Source of the DNA: Gymnothorax reevesii
Lineage: Eukaryota > Chordata > Actinopteri > Anguilliformes > Muraenidae
Direction of reading: 5' to 3'
DNA length: 64,000 nucleotides
Assembly (NCBI GenBank): GCA_029721435.1
Contig: CM056583.1
Coordinates: 70,612,120-70,676,119, forward strand
The position numbers were made by a program, and so were the translations under genes. Of this stretch, positions 34,920-46,002 are shown one piece after another. The notes under the pieces were generated by a model. The model saw only the letters and a list, made by a program, of their open reading frames with translations, did not search any database and was not told where the DNA came from. Numbering within the stretch: the first letter of the stretch is position 1; every line of letters begins with the position of its first letter.

Positions 34920-36780
34920 TTTAATCTGCGCTATGATCATAGTAATTTTAGTGTTATCTGTGTGATGTAATATTTGATTAAATATAATTGATTGAGATAG
35001 GAGTTGCAGTTACCCTTGTGAAGCCTCATCATTCTTTTATTCTTGTTTGGAGATAATCTCTGGGAAAACTCAATTGCATTTGTGTTGGTTTTGCAGGACT
35101 CATTAAAATATCACACACTGAATGGCAGGGACACCTGGTATCCTTTATGTTGGTTGGTGTCATTAAAAATTGCAATTTTGGTGAATAGGAGAAACCAATT
35201 TTACATTCAAGAGTCTATCAAAACTACTCTGATTTGTTTGATGACTTGGACTCATTTTGTAATGCAGTTTTGATGCATTCAGGATGCCGGGTTTTACCGT
35301 CACATGTTTATTTTGATTGCTAAATTTGCATTGTTGTAAGTTTATTTATAGGAGAAAATTAACACCTAATTATTGTTGCAGAAGTAAATAAACAAATGAA
35401 AGCAAAAATGTGGGGCACCATTTTTGTTTTGAAAAAGCTAGACCTTTTGTATAGAGAGAAAATTGGTGTGTTAATACATCTGTAAGTGTCATGTATTTGA
35501 AAATTACATTTGAGCATAATGTACTCCTTCATTTGCCCTTATTTGTTGATTGTGATAATTAATTTTGGTGTATTTATAACTTGTGTAAAGTGACTGGATT
35601 TAAAAAAAAAAAAAAAATCATGGTTGGTTGATCAGAACGGAGTTTAGAACTGGAGGTATTCCAGTCTAGAACTGGAACTGGAAGCTGGTCAAATTTTAAA
35701 GTCAGCACCAGACTGGAACTGGAACCAGATGAGATGACACCGGAGCTGGACTGGAACTGGGTTCAAGGTTGTCAGGTGCACCAGACAGAAACCATACCAG
35801 GACCATTGCAGGCCTCTGATATGCATTGTCCATTGCATACTGGGACAATTCAAAGTTTCAATATTGCTGCATCTCACAGTAAAATGATAAATTAACTCTT
35901 TCAGAGTAAATATGCTGCCAACTGCAGAAGAAATTACAGTATGCATTTTACTGTGTGATCCATAAAAGTCCTGTTGCACATTTGATTGGTCTGTCTGCCC
36001 TTTTTTATTCACCTTTACTGCAGCCCACTGTGAAAAGCTATTTTATGCTCAGTGATGTGCCCTTCTAGATCACATGATCCCTGTGCTAATGATTGAAGAG
36101 ACATGAGAAGAGTGTCAATGCAAGTGCAATCAGCAACATGCAATCAAAAGAATATAAGGTCTGCAAAAACCTCAGCTTTTAATGCGTAACGCTTAGTCTG
36201 TTCTGGTTGACTTTTCCCATTTTACAATCAATCAATTAATTCACCCAAAAAATTAAAATGAATTATTGTAAAACAACTTGCCAATTTTAGAAGTATTACT
36301 CTCAATCACACAGTTATTATATATTTTCCTATGCACTTTAACGATAGCAAAATGGTATGTCTTTACAATATTAAATGCTACCAAGTGATGGAATGCATAG
36401 GAAGTTTGGACCATTTTTTTCCTCACTGAATATTCGGGCTATATGTAGTCGTCCTAACAATCTTACAAAATTATTTCTTTGTCTTCTCGTAATAATAAGT
36501 GGCCACATATTTGCCCTCAGTGAATGAATTCACTGTCAATGAGGCAAAGTGAATGGGAACAGGTTGGCAGTAAAAATGTCCTAAGAGGTGAAGTCACTGG
36601 AGGTGTTTCCATTCCTCCAACAACATGTCACTCATTGCATTCCTGAGGGGATCTGAGTAAATTAAAACACTGCTGTCAATGTGCTCAAAAAGACCTGCAA
36701 TAAGTATTCCTGTAAAACTGTAGTTTTGCATTCCTTTGGGCATTCTTGTGCATTCTTTGTTTATTCTTACATTGCAAAAT
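34920..36780. other. No recognisable gene; a short degenerate minisatellite
   Basis: 35640-35770 has repeated ctggaactgga words (at least six partial units). An A run lies at 35599-35614. The rest is non-coding. Confidence 0.5.
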
Positions 36781-36783
36781 TGT

Positions 36784-37045
36784 TACCTCCGCCAACAAAT
36801 TTGAGTGGAGGTTATGCATTCACCCATGTATGTTTGTTTGTTTGTTTGTGTGGACAGAATCACTAAAATTTCTTAATCAGCTTCAATGAAATTCTATGGA
36901 AGAGTTAGCCATTGGTGAAGGAAAAAATGCTTAAATTGTGCAATGGATTCAAATTCAGATATGGCCACCACGGTTTTATTTTTACATTATTAGTGACAAA
37001 TGTCTTAGTGAAGGTATGCTCTCTCTCTCTCAGTGCTTTCATGTT
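36784..37045. repeat. Second copy of the TACCTCCGCC-ended repeat
   Basis: Starts tacctccgccaac, contains a gtttgttt run and ends with gaaggtatgctctctctc. It is related to 25824-26242 and shorter. Confidence 0.55.
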
Positions 37046-37492
37046 TAATTTGGCATGTATATGGTTGGTATAGTGATCTGGTAAAAAAATGGTAAAAAAA
37101 AATCACCCCTTAAACACGACTAATCGTGCTGTTCCTGAGATTTTGAGATATATGAATTCTCTCTCTTGAATGAGAGTACCACAAAAGCATGTGCAGACCA
37201 ATGTGCAAATGACTTGCGCATGAATACAAAGGAAAAATGTGATTCAAATCACAAATTCCTTCATTTTATTTTATTATTTCTTAATTCATTTAATAGGGAC
37301 AATGCACATTAATGAACGTCTAATCAGAAAACAATAGATGTAAATATGCCGGATTACAGCAACAATGCTCGTTTACATCTGCTGTCCCTAGGCAGGTAAC
37401 ACAAAAACATAATACCCAAGACACCACACACAGAAGCAAAACATAGATCAAGACAATAGATCACAATAAGAACACATCATAGGACAGTATAT

Positions 37493-37523
<31 letters not shown>

Positions 37524-37984
37524 AATTACACTCTTTGGCAAATGTGTTACAAGTAAAAGCATAATAACAAAAAATAAACATGAATGGAATTGGTGTAAAT
37601 AAAACTGAAATGGCGGTTTATAGAACCAAAGTTGCTTTCCTTTAATAAACCAATCGAAGTCCTATTCCAAATAATAGGTCTTTCCTGATTTCTTCTATTT
37701 ATGCTTATTTGTCATATTAATATGGTTCATTTCAGATCATGCCACTAATATTAACTTTAATTATAATAAAGACAATTTAAGTCAACACGAAATGCTGCTT
37801 TTAAATGGTCATTTACTGACGGTAAAGGGATATTTAAAACCAACATCAACCATGCGAAAAAATAATTACTCCCTAAACCAAATAACTGATTGTGCAACAA
37901 CTGCAATCAAATGCTGACAATAACATTTATGTAGCCATGAACAAATTTTGCCCTGCTGTCCTTCCTAGAATTGCTTAATTTTGG
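37046..37984. other. No recognisable gene; (TA)n at 37493-37513
   Basis: Non-coding with a short TA microsatellite. Confidence 0.5.
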
Positions 37985-38335
37985 CCAAATTGAGGTTTTT
38001 CAAGCATGACCTACCTGTTTAAGGTTGAGACACCGCATCTTAATCAGATTCAAGTCAGGACTTCGACTGGGCTGCTCTTATATCTTTATTTAGTTTCTTT
38101 CAAGCCATTCAGAGGTGGACTTGCTTTTGTGTTTCATATCATTGTTCTGCTGCATAACCCTACTGTAACCTTTAGGTCACAAACTGATGGCCAGACAGTC
38201 TCCTGCAGGATTTTCTGGTACAGATCAAAATTCATGGTTCCCTAAACCAAGGCAAGTTGCTCAGTTCCTGCAGCAGCAAAGCAGCCCCAGACCATCACAC
38301 TGCCACCACTTGTTTGATTGTTGGTGTGATGATCT
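37985..38335 (-). pseudogene. Tc1-type transposase relic
   Basis: Reverse complement translation near 38310-38240 gives SVMVWGCFAA and GTMNFDLYQKILQET, and near 38070-38030 a decayed SPDLN-type stretch (the Glu region) before the words LEKPQFGQN near 37985. This is the catalytic half of a Tc1 transposase, minus strand, with stops throughout. The N-terminal half and inverted ends were not found. It is a different Tc1 subfamily from the copies at 3522 and 22579. The Penelope-like insertion begins about 180 bp to its right. Confidence 0.7.
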
Positions 38336-38496
38336 ACATGCAAACAGAAACCAACATGGTGGTAACATTATACACATATTTTCCTGTTGCAGAGGTATAT
38401 TTATGGCCTTCTCCCACTTTGGTGCACTGACAGTTGAGTTTGAAGGTGTATTAGTGCATAAAGCTGGTGCTGTGCATTTTTTAGTGCAAGAACTGG

Positions 38497-38513
38497 TTTG
38501 TGTTTCAACTCAC
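38497..38513. repeat. Left target duplication of the Penelope-like insertion
   Basis: tttgtgtttcaactcac here and tttgtgttccaactcac at 40954-40970: 16 of 17 bases agree. Variable-length duplications are normal for Penelope elements. Confidence 0.7.
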
Positions 38514-38580
38514 AAAAAATTAAGAAAAAGAGCAGCACTCCAAAAAGCGCTCCCGTAGAAAAAGGTTTAATATGGTTACG

Positions 38581-38606
38581 TTTCGAGCCCGTTGGCTCTT
38601 CTTCAG
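38581..38606 (-). ncRNA. Hammerhead-ribozyme-like core in the left Penelope terminal repeat
   Basis: Minus strand: CTGAAGA, then a stem GAGCC / GGCTC closed by loop AACG, then GAAA. This is the conserved CUGANGA - stem II - GAAA core of hammerhead ribozymes, which are known in Penelope-like terminal repeats. A convincing cleavage-site strand was not identified, so activity is uncertain. Confidence 0.6.
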
Positions 38607-38617
38607 ACTCACACATG

Positions 38618-39396
38618 TCAATAGTCACCATGTAATAAAGAGTTTCTGTCTGTGGGTTTCCGAAATAGGTCAGTTTTAAGACTTCCGTTTGCTTTAATAA
38701 CCAAAATATCAAAGAAATTCATTTTTATAGTATCAAATGACAATGTAAATTTAAGATGTTTTGATAAAATTCTGAAAATCTTGTAAAAAAAAAGTCTCTG
38801 GGCCTGACTAAAGGAGGAATACATCATCCAGATATCTCTTCCAATGCAAGATGAACTTCAAGTAAGGGTTCTGCTCTGTATTAAAAATCAGTTCCTTTTA
38901 AAAAAAAACCCACGTACAGAGAGGCGAAGCTAGGAGACATCTTAGATCCCATTGGTACTCCTGACACCTGGAGAAAAACGTCACAGCCATAAAGAAAAAA
39001 GTTAGATGTAAGTATCTCCTGAATAAGATCCAGTATGCATTGTGCACTGGGGGTGCACTCCAATCTGTTGTCTAAAAAATATTTTGTAGCCAGAAGACCC
39101 TCATCAAAAGGCACACTGGTATATAAGGATTCAATATCCATTGTGGCCAATATATGGGAATTCTCCACTTGCTTCATAAAATTAATGATATTAATAAAGT
39201 CCACGGAATCCTTAGTATATGAGGGCACTTTGGTAACCAGAGGTTGTAGAAAATGATCCACGAAGGCAGAAATTTTTTCTGTTAATGATCCAGTAGCTGC
39301 CACAATGGGTCTGCCAGGGGGTATATATGCCAGGGAGTATAGAAACTCTTTATTACATGGTGACTTATACCACCCTAACCCTCTCAAAAAAAGCAT
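38618..39396 (-). pseudogene. Penelope-type reverse transcriptase, partial
   Basis: The minus strand has an open run of 171 codons (39396-38881). It carries PPGRPIVAATGSLTE near 39315, then ATMDIESLYTSVPF (first catalytic Asp, near 39145) and VSGVPMGSKMSPSFASLYVG (near 38950), all Penelope RT signatures. The downstream part (38827-38618) gives TLSFDTIKMNFFDILV and RKPTDRNSLLHGD. The YxDD-type catalytic motif should lie between these, where the frame shifts and a T run intrudes. The C-terminal end runs straight into the terminal repeat rather than the linker, which instead sits on the plus strand at 39339. PLE reverse transcriptases prime at exposed chromosomal 3' ends. Confidence 0.82.
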
Positions 39397-40129
39397 TCCG
39401 CTATCTCAATTGAATCGCATAAGACGGATTTGTAGTGAAGAAGAGGATTTTTTAAAACAAGCTAATGATTTGGAAAAACGTTTCAGACAACGAGGCTATA
39501 AAGAGGTATGGATCAACAGGGCTTCCTCACGCTTTTCTAACCTGTCCCAAGCCGATTGTCTTGCAACCATCAGACCTAAGAGGTCAATAAGTAGCGTTGT
39601 CTGTGCAATCCAATATTCACCTGTATCCAGAGATATTGAAAAGACTATCAAAAAACACCGGCATATAGTGGAAACAGATCCTGGTTTGAAGAATTGTTTT
39701 TCTCAACTTTCTCAAATTGTTTTTAAATGCCCTCTGAATTCACATAATATACTAGTGAGAGCAGTTTGCGCCCCCAATCACCTTCTCATTTTTTGAGTGA
39801 TATTCCTTCCGGTAACTATCCATGTGGGCAATGTCAACAGTGCAACTTTACTCACAAATCTAACTGTTTTTTACCATCCACATGCAGAAAAGAAATTTAA
39901 TATTAAAGGTATTATAACATGTTCTACTTCCAATGTTATTTATATGTTGAAGTGCCCATGTGGTGTGGCCTATATTGGAAAAACCACTAGACCTCTTAAA
40001 ACTCGTATTACAGAACATTGCAGTAACATCAAGAATAATGTTCTGTCTAGTCCTGCGGCTGAACATTTCACTAAAGCAAAACACAATACTTCTACTCTCA
40101 GATACCTTGGTATTGAAATGGTTAAATGA
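39339..40129 (+). pseudogene. Penelope-type linker and GIY-YIG endonuclease, partial
   Basis: The plus strand begins RNSLLHGDLYHPNPLKKS, the point where RT passes into the linker, and stays open to a TGA at 39794-39796. Another frame then shows PCGQCQQCNF (a CxxC zinc motif, near 39830), and a third covers 39797-40129 with NVIYMLKCPCGVAYIGKTTR (near 39940-39995), the GIY-YIG nuclease core, then KTRITEH with the catalytic Arg region. At least two frameshifts break it. The nuclease in intact relatives nicks the target DNA. It is followed by a 3' region and a terminal repeat with a ribozyme-like core at 40780. Confidence 0.85.
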
Positions 40130-40779
40130 CCACGCAGAGGGGGGGGACATCAACTCTATTCTTCTAAAAAGAGAGTTATTTTGAATATATGCACTGGATA
40201 CATTGGCTCACAAGGGCCTAAATAAAGAATTTGATATCAGACCTTTCCTGTAACTTAACTTGTAACTTTCCCTCATTGCAATTGTATGGTGAATCTTAGC
40301 TATTCCTATCAGCTTTGTTTAGACAAGAGGCGCCTCTTTATAGCTAATACAGCATGATGGCTATTTTTGCCTGAATCCTTATGTAAGAGTATTAACTTTG
40401 GTTTTTATACACTTAGAATTCACTTCTAAAAAAAAAATAAATGTTCTACATGTGTATCATATTGTGTGAATATACAGTGTTTTATATGTATATCATATTG
40501 TATAGTATTCTATATGTATGTAATTCATATCTGTTAATGCACTTATAAATTGTGGGCTATTGTGTATTGAGGGGGGATATCTTTCATAAATATGTATTTT
40601 ATGCATGTACATGATTGAGGTCTTCCTCTATATACTTTGCACAAGTCTTCTTTTTATAGTGATTGCAATATTGTGATGTCCTTGATTACTTTGAGCAGCC
40701 GTTGTTAATTACACTGATTGCTGTGGCACCGACGTGAGTATTTAAGAGGATATCCACTCTTGTATTGTATTGTGTGAGT

Positions 40780-40805
40780 CTGAAGAAGAGCCTACGGGCT
40801 CGAAA
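40780..40805 (+). ncRNA. Hammerhead-ribozyme-like core in the right Penelope terminal repeat
   Basis: CTGAAGA (40780-40786), stem GAGCC (40788-40792) with GGCTC (40797-40801), loop TACG, then GAAA (40802-40805). The copy at 38581-38606 differs only in the loop. A possible partner strand for the third stem is acgtgag at 40733-40739, but it does not give a canonical cleavage triplet. Confidence 0.6.
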
Positions 40806-40953
40806 CGTAACCACTATTAAATCTTTTTCTACGAGAGCGCTTTCTGGTGTGCGGATCTTTTTCTTTATTATTTTTTTGCATTTTTTCTCTCCTAGATCCA
40901 GCAACCGATATCGAGAGGTTTTGTTTGGGATGTGCATATCACACCTTGTTCTT

Positions 40954-40970
40954 TTTGTGTTCCAACTCAC
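40954..40970. repeat. Right target duplication of the Penelope-like insertion
   Basis: Pairs with 38497-38513; one mismatch in 17. Confidence 0.7.
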
Positions 40971-42610
40971 CCAGATCTCCTTTTTAACACAAACGTTGTC
41001 TGTCTATCTATGCTTGTTTCATGGAAATGAATCCCAGTCAGCAAAGCTGTTTGAAATTAAATACATGCTGTTTATATTATTTTCTTCCCCATCTTAATTT
41101 TAACTTTTAACATAACTTTTATTATGAAGGCCTACCCAACAAATAAGGTTATGCTTCAAAATTGCAGTGGGGGGTCATTGGAAGGAAAGGGTGCAGGGCT
41201 ACTTATGCACATGTGAATATTTTCTCCCTTCAGCCTAGCCCTTGTTCTAAAACCATGAGTGCCATTTCGTATAAGCTTTAAATGGCCCACATCTTTTCAT
41301 AAAAAGGGTATTACCTGGTGATCTGACCCCTATCCATGATGGACGTGGATTTTTTTTTTTTGCATTTTCCAGGTCTCAGGCACCCATGGAGATTTTTAAT
41401 CACCCACACAAAAATCATGGGAGAGCCCTTCATTTAGCGTGATTGTTGACATTAGCACACGCAATGCACCCACCAATTAATGGGTGTAAATTAGCATTCT
41501 TTGTAATTCTGGTTTTACACACTGATGTTTGTTAATGTGCTCTGTCGCAGTTATGAATAAATATATAAAAGTGTTTAACGGCTAAAGTGTAATAGGATAG
41601 ATCCACTCTGCAGTATGGTTATACACGTAAGGTGACTTTTAAGGTGTAGAAATGTTGTGTTGTTCCGGACGCTAACTGCAAACCAATTGATCGGCTTTCA
41701 CTATATGCTGCATAAGTCCACTTAAAATAGTGGCAAAGTGAGGGTCTTGCATAACTTAGTGGATGAAAACAGGCACCCAAAATATTTTTCCAGCATGCTG
41801 GGGAAAAAGTCAACCACGCAACATGACATACCTTTATTTTAGAATGTGCAGCATGCAGTAATCTGCTGTCAATACATCAGAATATCAACGAGACACATAT
41901 CAATATAAAAATAAAAAATAGACTCACCTCAGGATAAATAATTGAACATTATAGACAAGTTTTCTAGCATGAGGGAAACAAGCCCTCTGTGGCAGAATGT
42001 GTAGGTTCCCCTATATTCATGTGACCGCTGACCCACTGCCTCATCATATATGAGTCTGTCAGATAAAGCTGCTGTATTCAAACCTGTTGAACTTCAGGCC
42101 TATATAATATTCTAGTGGAGATCCCAAGGTTTCCACTGATCCAAAATGTATGTCCTGTTGAATTACAGGCATTTGTGTATACAATGATGCAGAAGATCCA
42201 GATATTTTCCATTTAATGTAATGATGTGGTCATTAAAACATGGCACCCTAGGTTTGAATATTCCTCTCAGTATAAGTGTGAAGTAGTTCCAGTGAAATGC
42301 TGATGGTTAATCAGATACAGAATATGTATGTGACATTGTCCTACAAAATGAAAAAAAAAAAACCTTTTTTCTGACTTTAAACTGACTTTAGGAAAAACTT
42401 AAGTGAAAATTTAGAGTTTAAAGAATTAAAAGGTAAGGATTTTGTCCACCCTAATTTGTCCTCCGCAGCACGTCACTGATGTGAAAGTTCAGAAATAATT
42501 GAGAATAAAAAATTGAGCATCTGCTACAGCACTGTATTCACCCTAGCGACTAAAATTTTCAGGGGCCAGCCATACTGCAGCATTGTCACTGTAATTTCCG
42601 TAGATCATAA
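40971..42610. other. No recognisable gene; one unnamed repeat copy
   Basis: 42060-42430 is a diverged copy of a repeat also found at 61645-61754 plus 62522-62745 (shared words: attcaaacct, gatgccaaggttt-like, taaaacatggc, tgtgacattgtcctac). The remainder is non-coding. Confidence 0.5.
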
Positions 42611-42616
42611 GAACTT

Positions 42617-43019
42617 TGGTCACACTTTATTTGGTGTTGCTCATAAAGGCTTTATATAGCATGTATAATGCCATCATAAATGAGACATAATGTCTTCATA
42701 AATCATACATAAGCAAATATCATGCTCTGTAAAGGGTGAAATAACACATCCTTCTTCAGCATGTGATGCCAGATGTGATATAACTGATGAAGTCACTTAG
42801 CTAGTGGCTAATTGCAATTAAGGGTGACATTGGCAGCTAAGTGACATTGCCATTGTCACATCTGGTATCACATGTTGAATAAGGATGTGTCATTTCACCC
42901 TTTACAGAGCATGACATTCATTTATGTATGATTTATGAAGACATTATGTCTCATTAATGAAGGCATTATACATGATGTATAAAGCCTTTATGAGCAACAC
43001 TTCAAATAAAGTGTGACCA
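42617..43019. mobile_element. Foldback MITE with long inverted repeats and 6-bp duplication
   Basis: The left end is tggtcacactttatttgg; the right end is its inverted form ending gtgtgacca. The inverted arms match for about 165 bp each with few changes, leaving a short centre, so the 403-bp element can fold into one long hairpin. gaactt flanks both sides (42611-42616 and 43020-43025). There is no coding capacity. The superfamily is not certain. Confidence 0.9.
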
Positions 43020-43025
43020 GAACTT

Positions 43026-44117
43026 GTGAATAACAAGTTCAAATATTTCAGAATTACTTTTAAAATTCCACAGTGATGTGCAAGCAGGGTGGTCCAACCA
43101 AACCTCAACTTTGGCTGAAAAGAAACCTACTGAACACACAATTGAGGCAAAAATGATGGCCTTTGGTATTGTTGAAATTTGTGGGATTTATATCAGGTCC
43201 CCACAGTCCTGTACCTTCCCCAAGGACTGTAAAGAAAAACTTAATCTCAGCTGCTATAATTTTTTGAGAAAGGAAATTTGCACAAATGTGAATAGACTGA
43301 GAGCTCAGGTGCTGCACCAGGACAGGTGCTCAAATCTCTTCCTTTTCTTCAATAGTGTGGGTAATACTCTTTTATTTACTCTGCCATTTAAGTCATAATC
43401 TTGCACGCTCTACGGTTGTATAGTTTTGACCCATGACACTAGCAAGCAAAAAACTGAGGCTTGCAGGAGTACAACTACAACAGCACAGGCACATTAAGGT
43501 GTGTTACACAATGCACCATCAATCATAATGAGTCTCAAAACTTCACACATTGCTGAATATTCCATGAATGCCACATGTGCTTCGTGTACATTGGACATAA
43601 TATCCTACTATACGATAAAGACTCTTTTTTTAATCTATTACCTGTGACATTTTCTACCATTAATAGTCGTATACATTTTGATGAAACCTGGATCTATATT
43701 ACAGGCATTAAAGCTGAAAATTTAAATGCAAGCATAGTGGATTCGCCCGCATTCACATGTACTGAGACAAAGCTATACCCTTCGTATTTTGCGGAAAGGT
43801 TCGGTTAAAGACCTGTAATATCAAAAGAACAGGATACTCGCATACTGCCAAGCACACTTCTCACATCACTCATACCTAAAGAACTCGCCATAAGGTCGTT
43901 TGCTGAGCATCCTAAATATAGTAATCGAGAAAAAAAAAGAAAGAGCAAATATTTATACCTTCCTCAATCAACTGTGCTGCAACAACTGGCAGCGCAGATT
44001 CCCATAACATCGACAAAAATCATTTTTGCATTCTTATGTTGGAATCTCATTCAAGTGAAATCGAATATGCCCGATTCAACTAAAAGGAAACTGAGGCAGA
44101 GAATTCACGGCGGTTCA
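43026..44117. other. No recognisable gene
   Basis: Non-coding as far as I can see; CpG density rises toward the right end. Confidence 0.4.
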
Positions 44118-44146
44118 TCCCCGCCCACCACTGTGTGCTATTGGTT
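44118..44146 (+). promoter_or_regulatory. Candidate host promoter: GC box and inverted CCAAT box
   Basis: ccccgcccacc (44119-44129) is an Sp1-type GC box and ctattggtta (44138-44147) an inverted CCAAT box, in a CpG-richer stretch about 275 bp upstream of an ATG that opens a signal-peptide-like exon. No TATA box is seen. Motifs this short also occur by chance. Confidence 0.45.
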
Positions 44147-44417
44147 AGCAGCACTGGTTAAATTATTTCACTGCATGTTCACTCCATGAGAAAAATTCGG
44201 TTAAGAATTGGAGACCGTCCGATGCGTCTTAAGCGGCGGCGAGGTTGACCGGGGGGAGATGTTAAAAATGAGAAGAGGTTACAGACTGATTCATCCTTGG
44301 AAGTGCACACATTAGCCTGGTCTGGAAACACAACAATAGATTAACTTGTTGTCTGCATGTTGGCGATCGTAAACGCGTGAATCAGCGGGACATTGTATAC
44401 TACTTTTGTCGCGAAAG

Positions 44418-44836
44418 ATGATGCGAACGGCCATGGGACGATTTTCGAAAGGACGTTCCTTCTGCTTGGTTGTTTTCACGTTCCTTGCTTTCGATACTAC
44501 ACCCTGGACAACTAAAGGTAGGAAACCAAAACTGATGCCTTCTGTTGTGTGTTCTGTGCACGTGTAGCTCGTAGCACATTTACCTTTATGCGGTTGCGCT
44601 TACTTGGTGTTCCATGATATGTATGGATTTTCATTGCATTTTTTTTGACAGCATCAAGAATCCCCTGTACCCTTAGCCTGCTGTGCGCGACAGATATCCG
44701 GAGTTGTAATAGTCTGCCCGAAAAGTTGCTGCAGTGCGCGTTTGTCGTGACTGATGTTGGCTACTGGGGACGACTGAAGCTTCACGTTTCTGCTCCCTTT
44801 TTTCCTGCGAAGTCCCTTCATAATGATTCCCATTAG
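44418..44836 (+). CDS. Unidentified host gene: signal-peptide exon spliced to a second exon (putative)
   Basis: Exon 1 runs from ATG 44418 to 44517 and encodes MMRTAMGRFSKGRSF then a hydrophobic run CLVVFTFLAF, a secretory signal by pattern. It ends in AAAG followed by a gtagga donor. A good acceptor (pyrimidine tract, then gacag at 44647-44651) opens exon 2 at 44652. Joining them keeps the frame and gives about 94 codons to a TAG at 44834-44836. The exon 2 product has four Cys in its first half (IPC, LLC, RSC, LQC). I recognise no family. Exon 1 could instead splice to a later exon such as the one near 45423, or to exons beyond this window, in which case exon 2 would be optional or false. 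The CpG-rich promoter-like upstream supports a real gene start. No transcript evidence is available. Confidence 0.4.
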
Positions 44837-45422
44837 CTGCTTTCTCGCATAGATGGATTGGATCAATAGCCTGATCAAGCAGACACATATCAAAGGCTTT
44901 GAGATTCTTCTTCTTCTTATTGTTAATAATGATAATAATATCATTATTATTTATATTTGGCCTATTATTACATGTTGCCCACATTGTAGAATCTTTGGAA
45001 TTATAGGATTACTGCCTTTTGATGGAACTGCAGTATGAGTGTCGGGATACGAGGGAATGCTCCACACTGCTTCCCAAGGGAAAATGTCCCTCTACGTTTT
45101 CTCTCTTGCTTGAATAGTCGACTAGGTAGGCTACCTTCAAATTCCACGATATTCCCTTGAACAGGCTTGCATGCATTCTTATTCATAAGAGTTAAGTACG
45201 AAGTATTAGCGTTGAATTGTTGTGAATGCGTATTGGCATAGCATAGATTTCATCCCGACTGTTTTTATGTGGCAAGCAACAGGCTCATACGCAATGCCGG
45301 AGGTTTTCAAGCGAATTCCTATTGAACTGTAGACTAAGTTCATTTGGCGCTGCTTTATTAAAACCCATTCCAAGCAATATTGACTTTCTGCTCATAAACA
45401 GTGTCCGATTTTCCTTTTGTAG

Positions 45423-45661
45423 GCTATAGTGGGATTAATATAACATATTCTAGCGCAGACCCGCTCGGACACCTGTTTGCGACAAATTTGCAGTTATCCT
45501 TTGTTTTAGAAACGGGTCACAAAATACATCCTCGCGTCGACATTTCGACACCTATGAAATTGGTCTTTGTGGATTTGTGCTCTGACAGCTCGCAGCATCA
45601 GTATCCCCAGTCTATGGATGCGTCCGGTGAAGAAAGTAACACGCAGGACTTTGAGGCTTAG
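45423..45661 (+). other. Possible alternative downstream exon of the same gene
   Basis: The acceptor ttttccttttgtag is followed by an open frame to TAG 45659-45661, in the phase that accepts exon 1 (G|GC). It would add about 79 codons, beginning YSGINITYSS and ending in an acidic, Gln/Ser-rich tail. It contains one N-glycosylation-like NIT. No family was recognised, so it may be chance. Confidence 0.25.
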
Positions 45662-45820
45662 ACCCCACCTAATAACATATTGGTGGAGATGACATGCAAT
45701 TGCATTGCGCGAGCTGCTAGAGAAGTGGCAGTAACTTAGCGCATCTGGAGTGTATTTTAGATGTGGGCTATTTCAGCCGAATTCTTTAAATGTTTTATTT
45801 ATTTATTTGTTTATTTATTT

Positions 45821-45868
<48 letters not shown>

Positions 45869-45880
45869 TATTATTATTAT
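45821..45880. repeat. (TAA)n / (TTA)n microsatellite
   Basis: About 16 TAA units followed by TTA units, forming a palindrome; the forward frame through it encodes only poly-Ile. Confidence 0.95.
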
Positions 45881-46002
45881 TTTGCTTAAATCATTACGTT
45901 TAAAAGACTTACACTGTTTGATGCGTGGCATTTGTATTTCTATTCCCTAAATACAGTTTTCGGCGATACGTTTTCGGTTTGACCGTGACGTCTGCTGCTG
46001 TG

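Larger units (their letters stand above)
38514..40953 (+). mobile_element. Penelope-like retroelement with inverted 5' half
   Basis: The left half (38514-39335) is on the minus strand: terminal repeat with ribozyme-like core, then reverse transcriptase. The right half (39339-40953) is on the plus strand: linker, CxxC zinc motif, GIY-YIG endonuclease, 3' region and a second terminal repeat. The same 25-bp stretch (agaaactctttattac...) occurs at 38622-38646 on the minus strand and at 39339-39363 on the plus strand. The RT half therefore appears inverted at that point, as in twin-primed insertions. Both halves are decayed. A 17-bp imperfect duplication brackets the whole, which argues for one insertion event. 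Confidence 0.8.

Noticed and set aside
38187..38558. 123-codon plus-strand frame
   Set aside because: It is antisense to a Tc1 transposase relic and then runs into the Penelope terminal repeat.
45750..45950. Plus-strand frame with a poly-Ile run
   Set aside because: It is the TAA microsatellite read as codons.
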